Assembly (NCBI RefSeq): GCF_003665065.1
Contig: NZ_RCHR01000010.1
Span: 1 to 64,000 of the forward strand
DNA from: Oceanobacillus piezotolerans
Lineage (GTDB): Bacteria; Bacillota; Bacilli; Bacillales; Amphibacillaceae
Direction of reading: 5' to 3'
DNA: 64,000 nt
This document shows positions 34,028 to 48,067 of this stretch, piece by piece. Both the position numbers and the translations under genes were made by a program. The notes beneath the pieces were generated by a model. That model worked only from the letters and a program-made list of their open reading frames with translations, had not been told where the DNA came from and ran no database searches. Positions within the stretch are counted from its first letter, which is position 1, and each line of letters begins with the position of its first letter.

Positions 34028-34084
34028 GTTTTTTCCCTCCAAATTTAAATAAATCGTTTCAAATCTATTGTTATTCTTATTCAA

Positions 34085-34111
34085 CATAATTAGTTTCCGG
34101 GGCTAATCATG
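34085..34111 (-). promoter_or_regulatory. candidate L13 leader hairpin (autoregulatory)
   Basis: On the minus strand CATGATTAG and CTAATTATG form a 9-bp stem with loop CCCCGGAAA, between the promoter and rplM. Firmicutes rplM mRNAs carry an L13 leader thought to bind L13; this fits by position and loop, but I did not run a covariance model. Confidence 0.55.
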
Positions 34112-34141
34112 GTTTTTAAGAAATAAAATGCCATGTATCAT

Positions 34142-34169
34142 AATATAACATTTTAGATGTAAATGTCAA
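34142..34169 (-). promoter_or_regulatory. promoter of rplM-rpsI
   Basis: Minus-strand TTGACA (34164-34169), a 16-base spacer and TATATT (34142-34147) stand upstream of the leader hairpin. Confidence 0.7.
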
Positions 34170-34214
34170 GGTTATCCTTCATTATTCTTCGTTTTTCTTT
34201 CATAGAAGAAATGA

Positions 34215-34985
34215 TTATGATGGATTTATTTCCTCCTGATCATCATAAGTGACCTTCCATAGGTAAAGACCTTGCGGAGCAATAGTCTTTCCGGCAAGTG
34301 ATCTATCTTTTTTCTCTATCATTTTTGGAATGTCTTCTGGCTTTCGCCTGCCTTGACCAATATCTAATAGAACACTTACCATGATTCGAACCATATTATA
34401 TAGAAATCCGCTTCCCCGGAAAACGAAGGTCAGCTTGTCTCCTTGTCTAATGCAATTTGCTTCATAGATGGTTCTCACTTTGGTTCCCTTTACGGTTGAT
34501 TTGGCAGATGATAAGGTTGTAAAGTCATGTGTTCCTTCCAAATAACGACAAGCTTCTAAAATTTTATCTATATCAATTTCATATGGAAAGTGATAGCTAT
34601 AATTACGGTTAAATACGTCTGTGTCTGGGCGGTTTAATACGATATAATGGTATTCCTTCTGGGACACACCATAACGCGCGTGAAACGCGCTAGAAACGCG
34701 TTTAACATCTATGATATATATATCATCAGGCAGTTGGGTATTCAAAGCTTGCTTCCACCCTTCAGAAGGAATGGATAAGATGCTATCAAAGTGAATCACT
34801 TGCCCTTTTGCATGCACTCCGCTGTCTGTTCGCCCTGATGCCACTGTCTTTATCTTGGATCCTTTATGCACCCGTGATAGAGCCTTTTCCAGCTCTCCTT
34901 GGACGGTTCGCTTATTCGGTTGTATTTGAAACCCATGAAATAGGGTTCCATCATATTGAATCGTACACTTTATTCTTTCACCCAT
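34215..34985 (-). CDS. truA: tRNA pseudouridine(38-40) synthase
   Basis: A 256-residue TruA. It isomerises uridines 38-40 in the anticodon arm of many tRNAs. The catalytic Asp lies in ASGRTDSGVHAKGQ near residue 53, and FRGSGFLYNMVRIMV near 190 is the conserved C-terminal block. It follows ecfT after 17 bases, the standard Bacillus order. Confidence 0.96.
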   Translation of the reverse strand: MGERIKCTIQYDGTLFHGFQIQPNKRTVQGELEKALSRVHKGSKIKTVASGRTDSGVHAKGQVIHFDSILSIPSEGWKQALNTQLPDDIYIIDVKRVSSAFHARYGVSQKEYHYIVLNRPDTDVFNRNYSYHFPYEIDIDKILEACRYLEGTHDFTTLSSAKSTVKGTKVRTIYEANCIRQGDKLTFVFRGSGFLYNMVRIMVSVLLDIGQGRRKPEDIPKMIEKKDRSLAGKTIAPQGLYLWKVTYDDQEEINPS

Positions 34986-35002
34986 TGCTTGCTTCCCTTT
35001 TC

Positions 35003-35803
35003 TTATCCATATGTTCTTGTTAAAAATAGCCCTGCAATTACGGCAATAAATACGAGATATACCATAATATCTATTTTTCCTATTTGTAATTGTCTAAGCT
35101 TTGATCTTCCATAGCCACCTTGATAGCCACGGGCCTCCATTGCCATAGCAAGCTCTTCAGCCCGTTTAAAAGCACTCACAAATAAAGGAACCAATAATGG
35201 AACAACCGCTTTGATCCTTGCCTTAATAGGCCCATTTTTAAAATCTACTCCACGTGAGGCTTGTGCCTTCGAAATCTTTTCGGTTTCTTGCATTAACGTT
35301 GGAATAAACCTTAGTGAGATAGACATCATAAGTGCTAGCTCGTGGACAGGAAATTTCACTTTATTCAGTGGCCTTAGCATATCCTCTATCGCATCGGTTA
35401 TTTCCATTGGCGTAGTTGTTAATGTTAGTAAAGAAGTAACCAATATTAATAGAAAGAAACGTACGGATATAGCGAGTCCCTGCATTACTCCACCAGTATA
35501 AAACTCAAAAATCCAGAAATCAAAAAATAATTCTCCTTCTTTTGTTACAAATAAGTGCAAAATAAAGGTGAAGGCAACAAGGAACCAAATTGGCGTTAAT
35601 CCCTTTGCAATAAATTGAAGAGGCACTTTAGATAGGAAAACACTGAGTGCCGCAAAAACTACCAGTAAACCATAGCTTGTTACATTATTTGCAAAGAACA
35701 CAATAAAGATAAAGAAAAAGATAATCGTGATTTTCGTCCGTGGGTCCATTCTGTGTATAATAGAATCTCCGGGGACATACTGACCAATGATAATGGAATT
35801 CAT
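35003..35803 (-). CDS. ecfT: energy-coupling factor transporter transmembrane protein EcfT
   Basis: A 266-residue membrane protein with five to six helices. The two coupling motifs ASRGVDF (about 185) and EARGYQGG (about 223) bind the ATPases. With EcfA1/EcfA2 it forms the shared module that serves substrate-binding (S) components for vitamins and metals encoded elsewhere. Start overlaps the ecfA2 stop by four bases. Confidence 0.95.
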   Translation of the reverse strand: MNSIIIGQYVPGDSIIHRMDPRTKITIIFFFIFIVFFANNVTSYGLLVVFAALSVFLSKVPLQFIAKGLTPIWFLVAFTFILHLFVTKEGELFFDFWIFEFYTGGVMQGLAISVRFFLLILVTSLLTLTTTPMEITDAIEDMLRPLNKVKFPVHELALMMSISLRFIPTLMQETEKISKAQASRGVDFKNGPIKARIKAVVPLLVPLFVSAFKRAEELAMAMEARGYQGGYGRSKLRQLQIGKIDIMVYLVFIAVIAGLFLTRTYG

Positions 35804-36669
35804 TTTTCTTCATCTCCCTTTAACACTTGTTGAATCGATCTCGCAAGCTCTTTTTCTGACTGCTTTTGAAATGGAATCGAGGTATGAAATTTCTGGTTAA
35901 AGGCTGTTAGAAATTGGACGATTTCAGGAACATCCAGTTGCACTTTTTGAAGGGCTTCCTTTTGCGTAAAGACTTCCTCTGGCCTTCCCTCCATATATTT
36001 AGCACCTTTATTCAAGATAATCACATAGTCTGCGTATTTTAATGCATCCTCCATACTATGTGTAACTAATACAGTTGTTAGCCCCTCTTCCCTGTGTAGT
36101 TGATAGAACATATCCATCATTTCCTTCTGTCCACGAGGATCGAGGCCAGCAGTTGGTTCATCCAGTACTAATACTTCTGGGCTCACCGCTAAAACGCCTG
36201 CAATTGCTACTCTTCTCATTTGCCCTCCACTTAATTCAAATGGAGAACGTTTTAATAATTCCGGAGACAGTCCAACAGCACGGCTCGCCTTTTCTATCCT
36301 TTTCTTAATGTCACTCTCCGGGACTCCAAAGTTTTCTGGACCAAATGCAATATCCTTTTCGACTGTTTCTTCAAACAATTGATGCTCAGGATATTGGAAA
36401 ACCACGCCAACTTTACTGCGAAGTTCCTTTAGGTCAGAAGGTTTATGCTCCCTCGAAAGACGGTAATCACCAATCGTTACCTCTCCTTCTGTAGGAACCT
36501 GCAATCCGTTTAAGTGACTAAGTAAAGTAGATTTACCTGAACCTGTATGGCCGATAATGGCAACAAATGACCCCGATTTAACATGGAATGACATATTCTC
36601 GAGTGCTGTATGTTCAAATGGTGTGTTTGGTTGATAGGTATAGGTTACGTTCTTAAATGTAATGTCCAT
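35800..36669 (-). CDS. ecfA2: energy-coupling factor ATPase EcfA2
   Basis: A 289-residue ABC ATPase. Walker [11 protein letters not shown]-loop [10 protein letters not shown], signature LSGGQMRR, Walker [13 protein letters not shown] and the switch His in THSMEDA are all intact. Its ATG lies inside the 3' end of ecfA1 (25-base overlap), with GGAGGACCT as ribosome site, so the two subunits are coupled in translation. Confidence 0.95.
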   Translation of the reverse strand: MDITFKNVTYTYQPNTPFEHTALENMSFHVKSGSFVAIIGHTGSGKSTLLSHLNGLQVPTEGEVTIGDYRLSREHKPSDLKELRSKVGVVFQYPEHQLFEETVEKDIAFGPENFGVPESDIKKRIEKASRAVGLSPELLKRSPFELSGGQMRRVAIAGVLAVSPEVLVLDEPTAGLDPRGQKEMMDMFYQLHREEGLTTVLVTHSMEDALKYADYVIILNKGAKYMEGRPEEVFTQKEALQKVQLDVPEIVQFLTAFNQKFHTSIPFQKQSEKELARSIQQVLKGDEEK

Positions 36670-37487
36670 AGGTCCTCCAACAACTCTCCGTGGTTTAATG
36701 GCTCCTTAGGCAATGGAATTCCATATTGTTTAAGTTCATCTGCAAGAATTGCAACAAACGGTACGTCCAGGCCAATTTCTCGTAAAGCCTCTTTTTTTGT
36801 AAAGATGTCACGAGGTTTTGCTTCATCCCATACTTGTCCATTGTTCATAACAATGACTCGGTCGGCTTGTACAATCTCTTCTAGATCATGAGTAATGGTT
36901 ATTAGGGCAAAATTTCTTTCATCCAGTATACTTGATACTGTCTGCATAATTTCCTTCCGGCCATTTGGGTCTAGCATGGCTGTAGCCTCATCCAGAATCA
37001 ATACCTTTGGTGAGATTGCTAGTACACTAGCTATCGCCACTCGTTGCTTTTGCCCACCTGAAAGTCTATGTGGCTCGGTCAGCCGATAGTCTGACATACC
37101 AACTGCTTTAAGAGTCTCATCGATTCTTTTAATCATTTCTTCTCTTGGTATCCCACGGTTTTCCATTCCAAATGCAACATCATCCTGTACCGTTGCACCA
37201 ACAAACTGATTATCTGGATTTTGAAAGACCATTCCGACTTCTTTGCGAATTTCCCAGACTGATTCCTCATCTACCTTCTTACCAGAGATAAGAATTTCAC
37301 CCTTTTGCGGGAAAAGTAATCCATTAATTAATTTAGCAATGGTGGATTTACCAGAACCATTATGGCCGATAATAGCAACCCATTCATCTTCTTCTATAGT
37401 AAAAGATACATTATCAAGCACCCAGGGGGCTTTATCATTATAACGAAATGAAACGTTTTTAAATTGTATTAACGGCTTGTTTTCCAT
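36645..37487 (-). CDS. ecfA1: energy-coupling factor ATPase EcfA1
   Basis: A 280-residue ABC ATPase, partner of EcfA2. Walker [11 protein letters not shown]-loop [19 protein letters not shown], Walker [13 protein letters not shown] and THDLEE are present. First gene of the ecfA1-ecfA2-ecfT-truA run, downstream of rplQ as in B. subtilis. Confidence 0.95.
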   Translation of the reverse strand: MENKPLIQFKNVSFRYNDKAPWVLDNVSFTIEEDEWVAIIGHNGSGKSTIAKLINGLLFPQKGEILISGKKVDEESVWEIRKEVGMVFQNPDNQFVGATVQDDVAFGMENRGIPREEMIKRIDETLKAVGMSDYRLTEPHRLSGGQKQRVAIASVLAISPKVLILDEATAMLDPNGRKEIMQTVSSILDERNFALITITHDLEEIVQADRVIVMNNGQVWDEAKPRDIFTKKEALREIGLDVPFVAILADELKQYGIPLPKEPLNHGELLEDLWTLHLRT

Positions 37488-37715
37488 GCTATATCCCCCT
37501 TATGCAATCGTTTCCCGCTAACTGACTGGCCAGCCAATTAGATTTGACATGACCTGCACCTATGCCTTACTCGGCGCAAAGTTGCAAAGATGTAAAACAA
37601 AAGATATCTTGACCGATTTAAAGAGCTCCCACTAAGTGAGTTTACTTTAATATTCAATATAGCATAATTCTCTTATATTTCTAATGAAAGATTCTTCCCT
37701 CTGCAAATATAAAAT
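37488..37715. other. leader region of the ecfA1 operon
   Basis: No gene. A TATATT near 37650 may be a -10 box but I find no well-spaced partner. Confidence 0.4.
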
Positions 37716-37740
37716 CGGCATTCACATACTGCGAATGCCG
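37716..37740 (-). terminator. second hairpin downstream of rplQ
   Basis: CGGCATTC and GAATGCCG arms are followed by ATTTTAT on the minus strand. Confidence 0.6.
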
Positions 37741-37784
37741 AGCCAATTCTTTATGAAATCGAATAGAGAAATGGCTTATTAAGC

Positions 37785-37830
37785 AAAAAAGGGCTTGGAT
37801 TCATCTCGAGAGAGTTTGAGTCCTGCCCTT
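37785..37830 (-). terminator. terminator of the alpha operon after rplQ
   Basis: On the minus strand AAGGGCAGGACTCA and TGAATCCAAGCCCTT form a long imperfect stem, followed by TTTTTT. Confidence 0.75.
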
Positions 37831-37846
37831 GCCGCAACAATCTTCA

Positions 37847-38200
37847 TTAAACTAATTCAACGATTGCCATTTTTGCTCCATCACCTTGGCGTTCGCCAAG
37901 TTTAAGAACACGTGTATATCCACCTTGTCTATCTTCATAACGAGCAGCAACGTCATCAAATAATTTTTGGATTACGTTGTTTTCATCGTCAGCTTCTTTT
38001 CTGTAAAGGAAAGCTGCAGCTTGACGGCGAGCATGAAGATCCCCACGTTTTCCTAACGTAATCATTTTATCAACGATTGATTTTAGCTCTTTAGCTTTTG
38101 CTTCAGTTGTTTCAATACGCTCATGAATAATTAAATCTGAAGCAAGATTGCGAAGAAGTGCCATACGGGCATCTGTTGTACGTCCTAACTTTCTAGCCAT
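37847..38200 (-). CDS. rplQ: 50S ribosomal protein L17
   Basis: 117 residues, the short form of L17 usual in Firmicutes. Begins [20 protein letters not shown] and ends [12 protein letters not shown]. Last gene of the rpsM-rpsK-rpoA-rplQ group. It lies near the polypeptide exit tunnel. Confidence 0.97.
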   Translation of the reverse strand: MARKLGRTTDARMALLRNLASDLIIHERIETTEAKAKELKSIVDKMITLGKRGDLHARRQAAAFLYRKEADDENNVIQKLFDDVAARYEDRQGGYTRVLKLGERQGDGAKMAIVELV

Positions 38201-38246
38201 GGACTAATCCCTCCCTTTCTTAAAAAACTCTAGGTGACTGTCATTC

Positions 38247-39191
38247 TCAGTCGTCTTCTCGTAAACCTAAACCAAGTTCATTTAATTTAACTTTTACTTC
38301 TTCTAAGGATTTACGTCCCAAATTACGAACTTTCATCATATCTTCCTCAGACTTGTTCGCAAGTTCTTGTACGGTATTAATACCAGCACGTTTCAAGCAA
38401 TTGTAAGAACGAACGGAAAGATCAAGCTCTTCGATGGTCATTTCCATCACTTTTTCTTTCTGATCTTCTTCTTTCTCTACCATTATTTCTGCGTTTTGTG
38501 CTTCATCTGTTAATCCTACAAAGATATTAAAATGCTCGGTAATGATTTTTGCTCCTAGAGAAATAGCTTCCTCAGGGCGAATACTACCATCTGTTGTAAT
38601 ATCTAATGTTAGCTTATCGTAATTAGCATTTTGCCCAACACGTGTATTTTCAACTTGATAGGTCACACGTGATACTGGTGTAAAGATCGAATCGATTGGT
38701 ACTACACCAATAGGCTGATCGTCACGCTTGTTTTCTTCTGAAGGACGATAGCCACGACCACGTTCTGCAGTAATTTTCATGTGTAAGCTACCCTTACTGT
38801 TTAATGTAGCAATATATAAATCTGGATTTAAGACTTCTACATCACTATCATAAGTAAGGTCAGCTGCAGTTACTTTACCTTCACCTTGAACATCGAGTTC
38901 CAATGTTTTTGGTTCATCCGAATAGATTTTCAAAGCTAATCGTTTTAAATTCAAAACAATTTGTGTGACATCTTCTACTACACCATCAATCGTTGAAAAC
39001 TCATGTAGTGCACCGTCAATTTGAACGGATGTAACAGCAGCACCTGGAAGTGAGGATAATAAGATACGACGCAAGGAGTTTCCTAGAGTGGCACCATATC
39101 CACGTTCAAGCGGTTCGACTACAAATTTACCAAATGTAGCATCCTCGCTAATCTCAACCGTTTCAATTTTTGGTTTTTCTATTTCGATCAT
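38247..39191 (-). CDS. rpoA: RNA polymerase alpha subunit
   Basis: 314 residues. The N-terminal domain (1-230) dimerises and binds beta and beta', with [22 protein letters not shown] as its hallmark. The acidic linker near 235-245 leads to the C-terminal domain (about 248-314, ending GLGLREDD), where [11 protein letters not shown] contacts upstream DNA and activators. A 203-base gap with its own promoter-like element separates it from rpsK. Confidence 0.97.
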   Translation of the reverse strand: MIEIEKPKIETVEISEDATFGKFVVEPLERGYGATLGNSLRRILLSSLPGAAVTSVQIDGALHEFSTIDGVVEDVTQIVLNLKRLALKIYSDEPKTLELDVQGEGKVTAADLTYDSDVEVLNPDLYIATLNSKGSLHMKITAERGRGYRPSEENKRDDQPIGVVPIDSIFTPVSRVTYQVENTRVGQNANYDKLTLDITTDGSIRPEEAISLGAKIITEHFNIFVGLTDEAQNAEIMVEKEEDQKEKVMEMTIEELDLSVRSYNCLKRAGINTVQELANKSEEDMMKVRNLGRKSLEEVKVKLNELGLGLREDD

Positions 39192-39225
39192 TTAATTAAA
39201 ACCCTCCTTTAAAACGTCGAAACCC

Positions 39226-39248
39226 CGGCTAGACAAATGTCTAACCGA
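39226..39248 (-). terminator. hairpin upstream of rpoA
   Basis: CGGTTAGAC and GTCTAGCCG arms (one G-U pair) enclose ATTT on the minus strand, with no strong T run. It may attenuate read-through from rpsK or mark mRNA processing. Confidence 0.35.
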
Positions 39249-39349
39249 AATTCCTCAAATAAGCAGTAGGCGTTTCTGCACTACTTTAAGATTTTACGTA
39301 CTGTCTTATCTCGATGCTGTCAGAAAGCTTAATCACCAATATTTTAGCT

Positions 39350-39378
39350 ATCATAACCCATTATTGACAGGGTAACAA
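39350..39378 (-). promoter_or_regulatory. internal promoter for rpoA-rplQ
   Basis: Minus-strand TTGTTA (39373-39378), 17-base spacer, TATGAT (39350-39355), within the rpsK-rpoA gap. Confidence 0.5.
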
Positions 39379-39394
39379 ATTCTATACGGTAAAA

Positions 39395-39784
39395 TTAAAC
39401 ACGACGACGTTTTGGTGGGCGGCAACCGTTATGAGGAACTGGTGTTACATCCACAATTGCAGTTACTTCCAAACCAGCAGCTTGAAGAGAACGAATTGCA
39501 GCTTCACGTCCAGCACCAGGTCCTTTAACAGTTACTTCTAAAGTCTTCATACCAGTTTCCAATGCTGATTTTGCAGCTGTTTCAGCAGCCATTTGAGCAG
39601 CAAATGGAGTAGACTTACGAGAACCTTTAAAGCCTAATGCTCCAGCAGAACTCCAGCCAACTGCATTACCTTGTTTATCTGTAATTGTTACAATTGTGTT
39701 GTTAAATGTAGAGCGGATGTGTGCTACACCTGACTCAATATTCTTTTTCACACGACGTTTACGTGTGTTTGTTTTACGTGCCAT
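39395..39784 (-). CDS. rpsK: 30S ribosomal protein S11
   Basis: 129 residues. Sits in the small-subunit platform near the Shine-Dalgarno helix. [20 protein letters not shown] and the basic C-terminus [11 protein letters not shown] are conserved. 23 bases after rpsM. Confidence 0.97.
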   Translation of the reverse strand: MARKTNTRKRRVKKNIESGVAHIRSTFNNTIVTITDKQGNAVGWSSAGALGFKGSRKSTPFAAQMAAETAAKSALETGMKTLEVTVKGPGAGREAAIRSLQAAGLEVTAIVDVTPVPHNGCRPPKRRRV

Positions 39785-39807
39785 AGGATAAGTTTACCTC
39801 CTTTACG

Positions 39808-40173
39808 TTATTTTTTCTTGTTAGCCATAGTTTTACGTGGGCCTTTACGAGTACGTGAATTATTTTTCGTGTTTTGTCCACGAACTGGTAATCCACGACG
39901 ATGACGAAGACCTCTGTAAGAACCGATTTCAATTAGACGTTTAATATTAAGGGATACTTCACGACGAAGGTCACCTTCAACAGTAAATTGTTCCATTGCT
40001 TGACGGATTCTAGAAAGTTCATCTTCTGTTAGATCACGTACACGAGTGTCTTCTGAAACGCCTGCTTCTTCAAGGACTTTCTGTGCAGTTTTCTTACCGA
40101 TTCCATATATATAAGTTAATGATATTACCACACGTTTTTCACGTGGAATGTCAATACCTGCAATACGTGCCAT
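39808..40173 (-). CDS. rpsM: 30S ribosomal protein S13
   Basis: 121 residues, head of the small subunit, contacting the P-site tRNA and bridge to L5. [18 protein letters not shown] start and basic [19 protein letters not shown] tail are typical. Confidence 0.97.
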   Translation of the reverse strand: MARIAGIDIPREKRVVISLTYIYGIGKKTAQKVLEEAGVSEDTRVRDLTEDELSRIRQAMEQFTVEGDLRREVSLNIKRLIEIGSYRGLRHRRGLPVRGQNTKNNSRTRKGPRKTMANKKK

Positions 40174-40193
40174 TAAGTCTCAGCACCTCCTTA

Positions 40194-40334
<141 letters not shown>

Positions 40335-40339
40335 TTAGA

Positions 40340-40558
40340 TTATTTGTAACGATAAGTTATTCTTCCTCTTGTTAAATCGTAAGGAGAAAGTTCAACCGTT
40401 ACCTTGTCACCAGGTAAAATACGAATGTAATGCATACGAATTTTACCAGATACATGGGCCAAAACCGTATGGCCATTTTCAAGCTCTACATTAAACATTG
40501 CATTTGGCAATGTTTCTGTTACGGTACCTTCTACTTCAATTACATCATCTTTCGCCAT
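40340..40558 (-). CDS. infA: translation initiation factor IF-1
   Basis: 72 residues, a single OB-fold that occupies the A site during initiation. [20 protein letters not shown] and [11 protein letters not shown] ends are diagnostic. Its start overlaps the stop of the KOW-domain gene by 14 bases. Confidence 0.97.
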   Translation of the reverse strand: MAKDDVIEVEGTVTETLPNAMFNVELENGHTVLAHVSGKIRMHYIRILPGDKVTVELSPYDLTRGRITYRYK

Positions 40559-40886
40559 CGTGTAGATCTCCCTTCTTCAAATCAGTCACAATCTCACTCA
40601 TATACTTTGATATGGCAAACCGCAATTTCCCATTTGTGACACGACCGGTTTCTAGAAGGCTGTTTTGGACTTCTGGGGAAATATAATCCGTTATCTCTAT
40701 ATGATGCAGATTCTTCTTCTTCGGCCGATTTGTTTTACGTTTTTCTCCATCTGCGAGAATAACATAACGATCATCCAGCACTTCTATAATAATCATGTAC
40801 TGATTGGTTTCTCGTCCTTGTAAAACACGTACAACCCGACCTAACAGCGATCCTCTAGCACCTTCGTTCAACAAGATCACCTGCAC
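40545..40886 (-). CDS. KOW domain RNA-binding protein (YbzG-like)
   Basis: Up to 113 residues, similar in place and composition to the small KOW/L14e-like protein next to infA in Bacillus (YbzG). [27 protein letters not shown] is the KOW strand-loop; [13 protein letters not shown] and [16 protein letters not shown] follow. Role probably ribosome-associated. The GTG at 40886 lacks a ribosome site; TTG at 40871 or 40874, near AGGTGA, may be the true start. In B. subtilis map lies directly upstream; here it does not. Confidence 0.8.
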   Translation of the reverse strand: MQVILLNEGARGSLLGRVVRVLQGRETNQYMIIIEVLDDRYVILADGEKRKTNRPKKKNLHHIEITDYISPEVQNSLLETGRVTNGKLRFAISKYMSEIVTDLKKGDLHDGER

Positions 40887-41037
40887 TTAGGCTACAGTTT
40901 GATTGTCACCTATAAAGGTTATTTTAACCAGTATTACTAGAGTTCAAAAGCAATACTAAGGATTTTTGTATTTCATGCATACATTATACAGATTAAGATA
41001 AAGAAATGCATCTGTTCCACACTAGATTAGATAATTA

Positions 41038-43005
<1,968 letters not shown>

Positions 43006-43006
<1 letters not shown>

Positions 43007-43446
43007 TAAATCACCTCGGTTTTACCGCCCGCTGCCTCGATTGCTTCTACTGCAGAAGCAGAGAACTTGTGAGCTTTTACTGTAAGTTTCTTTTCGATAG
43101 CTCCCTTACCAAGTACTTTAATACCTGCTTTAGGTTTTGCTACGACACCAGTTTCTAGTAATAGCTCAGGAGTGACTTCAGTGCCATCTTCAAAACGATT
43201 TAATGTTTCTAGGTTTACAATTGCGTATTCTTTACGGTTGATGTTTGTAAAACCGCGTTTTGGTAGTCTTTGGAATAAAGGCATTTGGCCCCCTTCGAAT
43301 CCAGGACGAACACCGCCGCCAGAACGAGCTTTTTGACCTTTATGACCTCTTCCAGAAGTTTTACCGTTACCTGAAGAAGTACCACGTCCAACTCTGTTTC
43401 TGTTTTTACGTGTTCCTTCAGCTGCTTTCAACTCATGTAGTTTCAT
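43006..43446 (-). CDS. rplO: 50S ribosomal protein L15
   Basis: 146 residues. The N-terminal Gly/Arg-rich extension [20 protein letters not shown] threads into 23S rRNA. Coupled to secY by a TAATG overlap. Confidence 0.97.
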
Positions 43447-43477
43447 GCGAGCACCTCCTCTTTACACTTAGTATTAA

Positions 43478-43660
43478 TTAAACTTCTTTCACCGTTACTA
43501 GATGAGATACTCTATTAATCATACCACGAACGGATGGAGTATCTTCAAGAACTACGGCTTGACGAATTTTCTTAAGACCTAGAGCTTCAACAGTCTTTAC
43601 TTGATTTTGTTTTCTGCCAATAACACTCCGTGTGAGGGTGATCTCTAATTTTTTAGACAT
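43478..43660 (-). CDS. rpmD: 50S ribosomal protein L30
   Basis: 60 residues. [16 protein letters not shown] and [20 protein letters not shown] are characteristic. 16 bases after rpsE. Confidence 0.96.
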   Translation of the reverse strand: MSKKLEITLTRSVIGRKQNQVKTVEALGLKKIRQAVVLEDTPSVRGMINRVSHLVTVKEV

Positions 43661-43676
43661 AATGTTTCCCTCCTTA

Positions 43677-44180
43677 TTATCCTAACAGTTCTTCAATGGA
43701 CTTTCCACGTAATTTTGCTACATCTTCTGCACGCTTCAATTGTTTAAGACCATCGATTGTTGCACGAATCATATTGATTGGTGTGTTTGAACCTAGGGAT
43801 TTAGTAAGAATATCACCAACTCCTGCAAGTTCAAGAATAGCACGAACTGGTCCACCAGAGATAACTCCAGTACCTTCATAAGCTGGTTTCATTAATACTT
43901 TACCAGATCCGAATCTACCATGTACTTCATGAGGGATGGTAGTTCCAACAAGTGGTACAGTAACTAGATTTTTCTTCGCATCATCAACTGCTTTTTTAAT
44001 AGCTTCAGGTACTTCCTGAGCTTTACCAGTACCAAAACCTACATGACCGTTTTTATCTCCAACTACAACGATTGCTGCAAAACGCATACGGCGTCCACCT
44101 TTAACTACTTTCGATACACGGTTAACCGCAACAACACGTTCTTCAAGATCTAATTTATTCGGGTCGATACTTGTATTCAT
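43677..44180 (-). CDS. rpsE: 30S ribosomal protein S5
   Basis: 167 residues, acting in decoding accuracy with S4. The double-stranded-RNA-binding N-half has [20 protein letters not shown] with the spectinomycin-related loop unchanged (VKGGRR), followed by [15 protein letters not shown]. Confidence 0.97.
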   Translation of the reverse strand: MNTSIDPNKLDLEERVVAVNRVSKVVKGGRRMRFAAIVVVGDKNGHVGFGTGKAQEVPEAIKKAVDDAKKNLVTVPLVGTTIPHEVHGRFGSGKVLMKPAYEGTGVISGGPVRAILELAGVGDILTKSLGSNTPINMIRATIDGLKQLKRAEDVAKLRGKSIEELLG

Positions 44181-44201
44181 TAAATGTTTCCCTCCTTACG
44201 A

Positions 44202-44564
44202 TTAAAATTCAAGTCCTGCTTCACGAGCAGCTTCTGCTAATGCTTTTACACGACCATGATATAAATATCCGCCACGGTCAAATACTACAGATTTGAATCC
44301 ATTATCTTGAGCACGTTTAGCAATCAGTTCTCCGACTTGTTTTGCTGCTTCAACATTACCTGCCGATTCAACATTCAATTCTTTATCTTTAGTAGAAGCA
44401 CTTGCAACAGTAACTCCGTTGATATCATCTATTAATTGAGCATAGATGTGTTTATTTGAACGATATACGTTTAAACGTGGACGAGCTGATGTTCCAGAAA
44501 GATTTCTGCGAACACGACTATGTCTTCTTTTACGTACAACATTTTTGTCAGGTTTTGTGATCAT
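44202..44564 (-). CDS. rplR: 50S ribosomal protein L18
   Basis: 120 residues, binds 5S r[23 protein letters not shown] start and [20 protein letters not shown] end are typical. Confidence 0.97.
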   Translation of the reverse strand: MITKPDKNVVRKRRHSRVRRNLSGTSARPRLNVYRSNKHIYAQLIDDINGVTVASASTKDKELNVESAGNVEAAKQVGELIAKRAQDNGFKSVVFDRGGYLYHGRVKALAEAAREAGLEF

Positions 44565-44595
44565 CTACGTCACTCCTTTCTGCTCCTAACTAATC

Positions 44596-45132
44596 TTACT
44601 TAGCAGTTTTACCTTCTTTACGGCGTACATATTCTCCAGCATAACGGATACCTTTACCTTTGTAAGGTTCTGGTGATCTAATTGCTCTGATGTTAGCAGC
44701 AACAGCTCCGACTAACTGTTTATCAATACCTTTAACGATTAATTCCGTGTTTTTAGGTACTTCAATTTCGATTCCCTCAATTTGTTCAATCTCAACTGGA
44801 TGAGAGTAACCAGCACTTATAACAACTTTATTTCCCTGTTTTTGCGCACGGTAACCTACACCGATAATTTCTAGTGCTTTTTCATAACCCTTACTTACAC
44901 CTACAACCATGTTGTTGATTAAGCTGCGAGTTGTACCATGCAATGCGCGATGTTCTTTGTTATCGCTTGGACGTCCTACAGTTAGAACATTGTCCTCTAT
45001 ATTAATCTTCATATCAGAATTTAAATCTCTTGTTAATTGACCTTTAGGTCCTTTAACTGTAATTGTGTTTCCATCAAGTTTAACTTCTACACCTTCTGGA
45101 ATTTCGATGGGTTTAAGTCCTATACGAGACAT
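44596..45132 (-). CDS. rplF: 50S ribosomal protein L6
   Basis: 178 residues, two similar domains near the sarcin-ricin loop. [16 protein letters not shown] and the C-terminal [14 protein letters not shown] block are conserved. Confidence 0.97.
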   Translation of the reverse strand: MSRIGLKPIEIPEGVEVKLDGNTITVKGPKGQLTRDLNSDMKINIEDNVLTVGRPSDNKEHRALHGTTRSLINNMVVGVSKGYEKALEIIGVGYRAQKQGNKVVISAGYSHPVEIEQIEGIEIEVPKNTELIVKGIDKQLVGAVAANIRAIRSPEPYKGKGIRYAGEYVRRKEGKTAK

Positions 45133-45162
45133 TCATTGCACCTCCTCTAATTAACAAATTAA

Positions 45163-45561
45163 TTACCAAACATATGCTAAAACTTCGCCGCCAACAGCTT
45201 GAGAACGTGCTTCTTTATCAGATAGAACACCATTAGAAGTTGAAACGACAGCAATACCTAGACCGTTTAGTACACGAGGTACCTCATCAGCTTTAGCGTA
45301 TACACGCAATCCTGGTTTACTAATACGTTTAATACCAGTGATTACTCGTTCTTCATTAGGACCGTACTTAAGGAAAATACGCAGAATACCTTGTTTGTTA
45401 TCTTCAATCACTTCATAATCTTTAACAAAGCCTTCACGTTTCAAGATATCAGCGATTTCTTTTTTCATTTTAGAAGCAGGAAGCTCTAAACTTTCATGTT
45501 TAACCATGTTAGCGTTACGAATACGAGTTAGCATATCTGCGATTGGATCTGTCATCACCAT
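45163..45561 (-). CDS. rpsH: 30S ribosomal protein S8
   Basis: 132 residues, central-domain assembly protein of 16S rRNA and, in many bacteria, repressor of its own operon. [15 protein letters not shown] start and [14 protein letters not shown] block are diagnostic. Confidence 0.97.
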   Translation of the reverse strand: MVMTDPIADMLTRIRNANMVKHESLELPASKMKKEIADILKREGFVKDYEVIEDNKQGILRIFLKYGPNEERVITGIKRISKPGLRVYAKADEVPRVLNGLGIAVVSTSNGVLSDKEARSQAVGGEVLAYVW

Positions 45562-45590
45562 TAATCATTACCTCCTTCCCTAATCGGGGA

Positions 45591-45776
45591 TTACCAGCTT
45601 GCTTTTTTGACACCAGGAATTTGACCTTTATAGGCAAGTTCACGGAAACAAATACGGCAAAGTTTAAATTTACGAATTACAGAATGTGGACGACCACAAC
45701 GCTCACAGCGAGTATATTCACGTACTTGGTATTTTTGTGGGCGCTTTTGTTTTGCAACCATAGATTTTTTAGCCAA
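45591..45776 (-). CDS. rpsN: 30S ribosomal protein S14, zinc type
   Basis: 61 residues, the short form with two Cys pairs (CERC, CRIC) that bind zinc. Low-zinc replacement forms lack these, so this is the main chromosomal copy. Confidence 0.97.
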   Translation of the reverse strand: MAKKSMVAKQKRPQKYQVREYTRCERCGRPHSVIRKFKLCRICFRELAYKGQIPGVKKASW

Positions 45777-45805
45777 AATTTTCCCTCCTTGTATTAGCTT
45801 TTAGC

Positions 45806-46345
45806 TTATTTTTGGAAAGGCATGCCTAGCTGAGCCAATAGTTCACGAGCTTCTTCGTCCGTATTAGAAGTTGTTACGATAACGATATCCATACCACGAA
45901 CTTTATTGACTTTATCATAGTTAATTTCCGGGAAAATTAATTGTTCTTTCACACCTAAAGTGTAGTTACCACGGCCGTCGAAGGCTTTCTTGGAAATACC
46001 ACGGAAGTCACGTACACGTGGAAGTGATACAGAGATAAGTTTTTGTAAGAACTCATACATACGTTCACCACGTAAAGTAACCTTCGCTCCAATAGGCATT
46101 CCTTCACGCAAACGGAAACCAGCGATAGATTTCTTCGCACGAGTGATAAGTGGTTTTTGACCAGAAATTAATGATAGTTCTTCAACCGCACTATCCAATG
46201 CTTTAGAGTTTTGAACAGCGTCACCAACACCCATGTTGATAACAATCTTTTCAATCTTAGGTACTTGCATTACAGATTTATAGTTAAATTTATTCATTAA
46301 AGATGATACGACTTCATCTTGATATTTTTGTTTTAATTGATTCAT
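45806..46345 (-). CDS. rplE: 50S ribosomal protein L5
   Basis: 179 residues from the second of two ATG codons (seven bases after GGAGGG), matching the B. subtilis length. Binds 5S rRNA and bridges to S13. Contains [21 protein letters not shown] and [12 protein letters not shown] stretches. Confidence 0.96.
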   Translation of the reverse strand: MNQLKQKYQDEVVSSLMNKFNYKSVMQVPKIEKIVINMGVGDAVQNSKALDSAVEELSLISGQKPLITRAKKSIAGFRLREGMPIGAKVTLRGERMYEFLQKLISVSLPRVRDFRGISKKAFDGRGNYTLGVKEQLIFPEINYDKVNKVRGMDIVIVTTSNTDEEARELLAQLGMPFQK

Positions 46346-46372
46346 CATGTCGCCCTCCTTTCACCAGCGGAA

Positions 46373-46684
46373 TTATTTATCTAAAAGTTCACCGGACTTT
46401 TTAGCGATTCGGACCTTTTTACCGTCACGAACTTCATATCCAACACGAGTTGGTTCACCTGACTTAGGATCGATTGGCATAACATTAGAAACATGAATTG
46501 GAGCTTCTATGTTAAGAATTCCACCTTGTGGGTTCTCTTGTGAAGGTTTAGCGTGTTTTTTAATCATGTTAACACCTTCTACAAGAACGCGATCCTTTTT
46601 AGGATATGCTTCTAAGATGACACCTTCTTTACCACGATCTTTACCAGATAATACTTTTACTTTATCACCTTTTTTGACATGCAT
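46373..46684 (-). CDS. rplX: 50S ribosomal protein L24
   Basis: 103 residues, assembly initiator near the exit tunnel. KOW motif in [19 protein letters not shown]. Confidence 0.97.
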   Translation of the reverse strand: MHVKKGDKVKVLSGKDRGKEGVILEAYPKKDRVLVEGVNMIKKHAKPSQENPQGGILNIEAPIHVSNVMPIDPKSGEPTRVGYEVRDGKKVRIAKKSGELLDK

Positions 46685-46720
46685 GCATTACGCACCTCCT
46701 TGTCAAGTTAATTTATAAAC

Positions 46721-47122
<402 letters not shown>

Positions 47123-47134
47123 TCAACATTTAAA

Positions 47135-47404
<270 letters not shown>

Positions 47405-47422
47405 CTAACCTCCTCTCTTGAA

Positions 47423-48047
<625 letters not shown>

Positions 48048-48067
48048 AATGCGTTTGCCCCCTTCCT

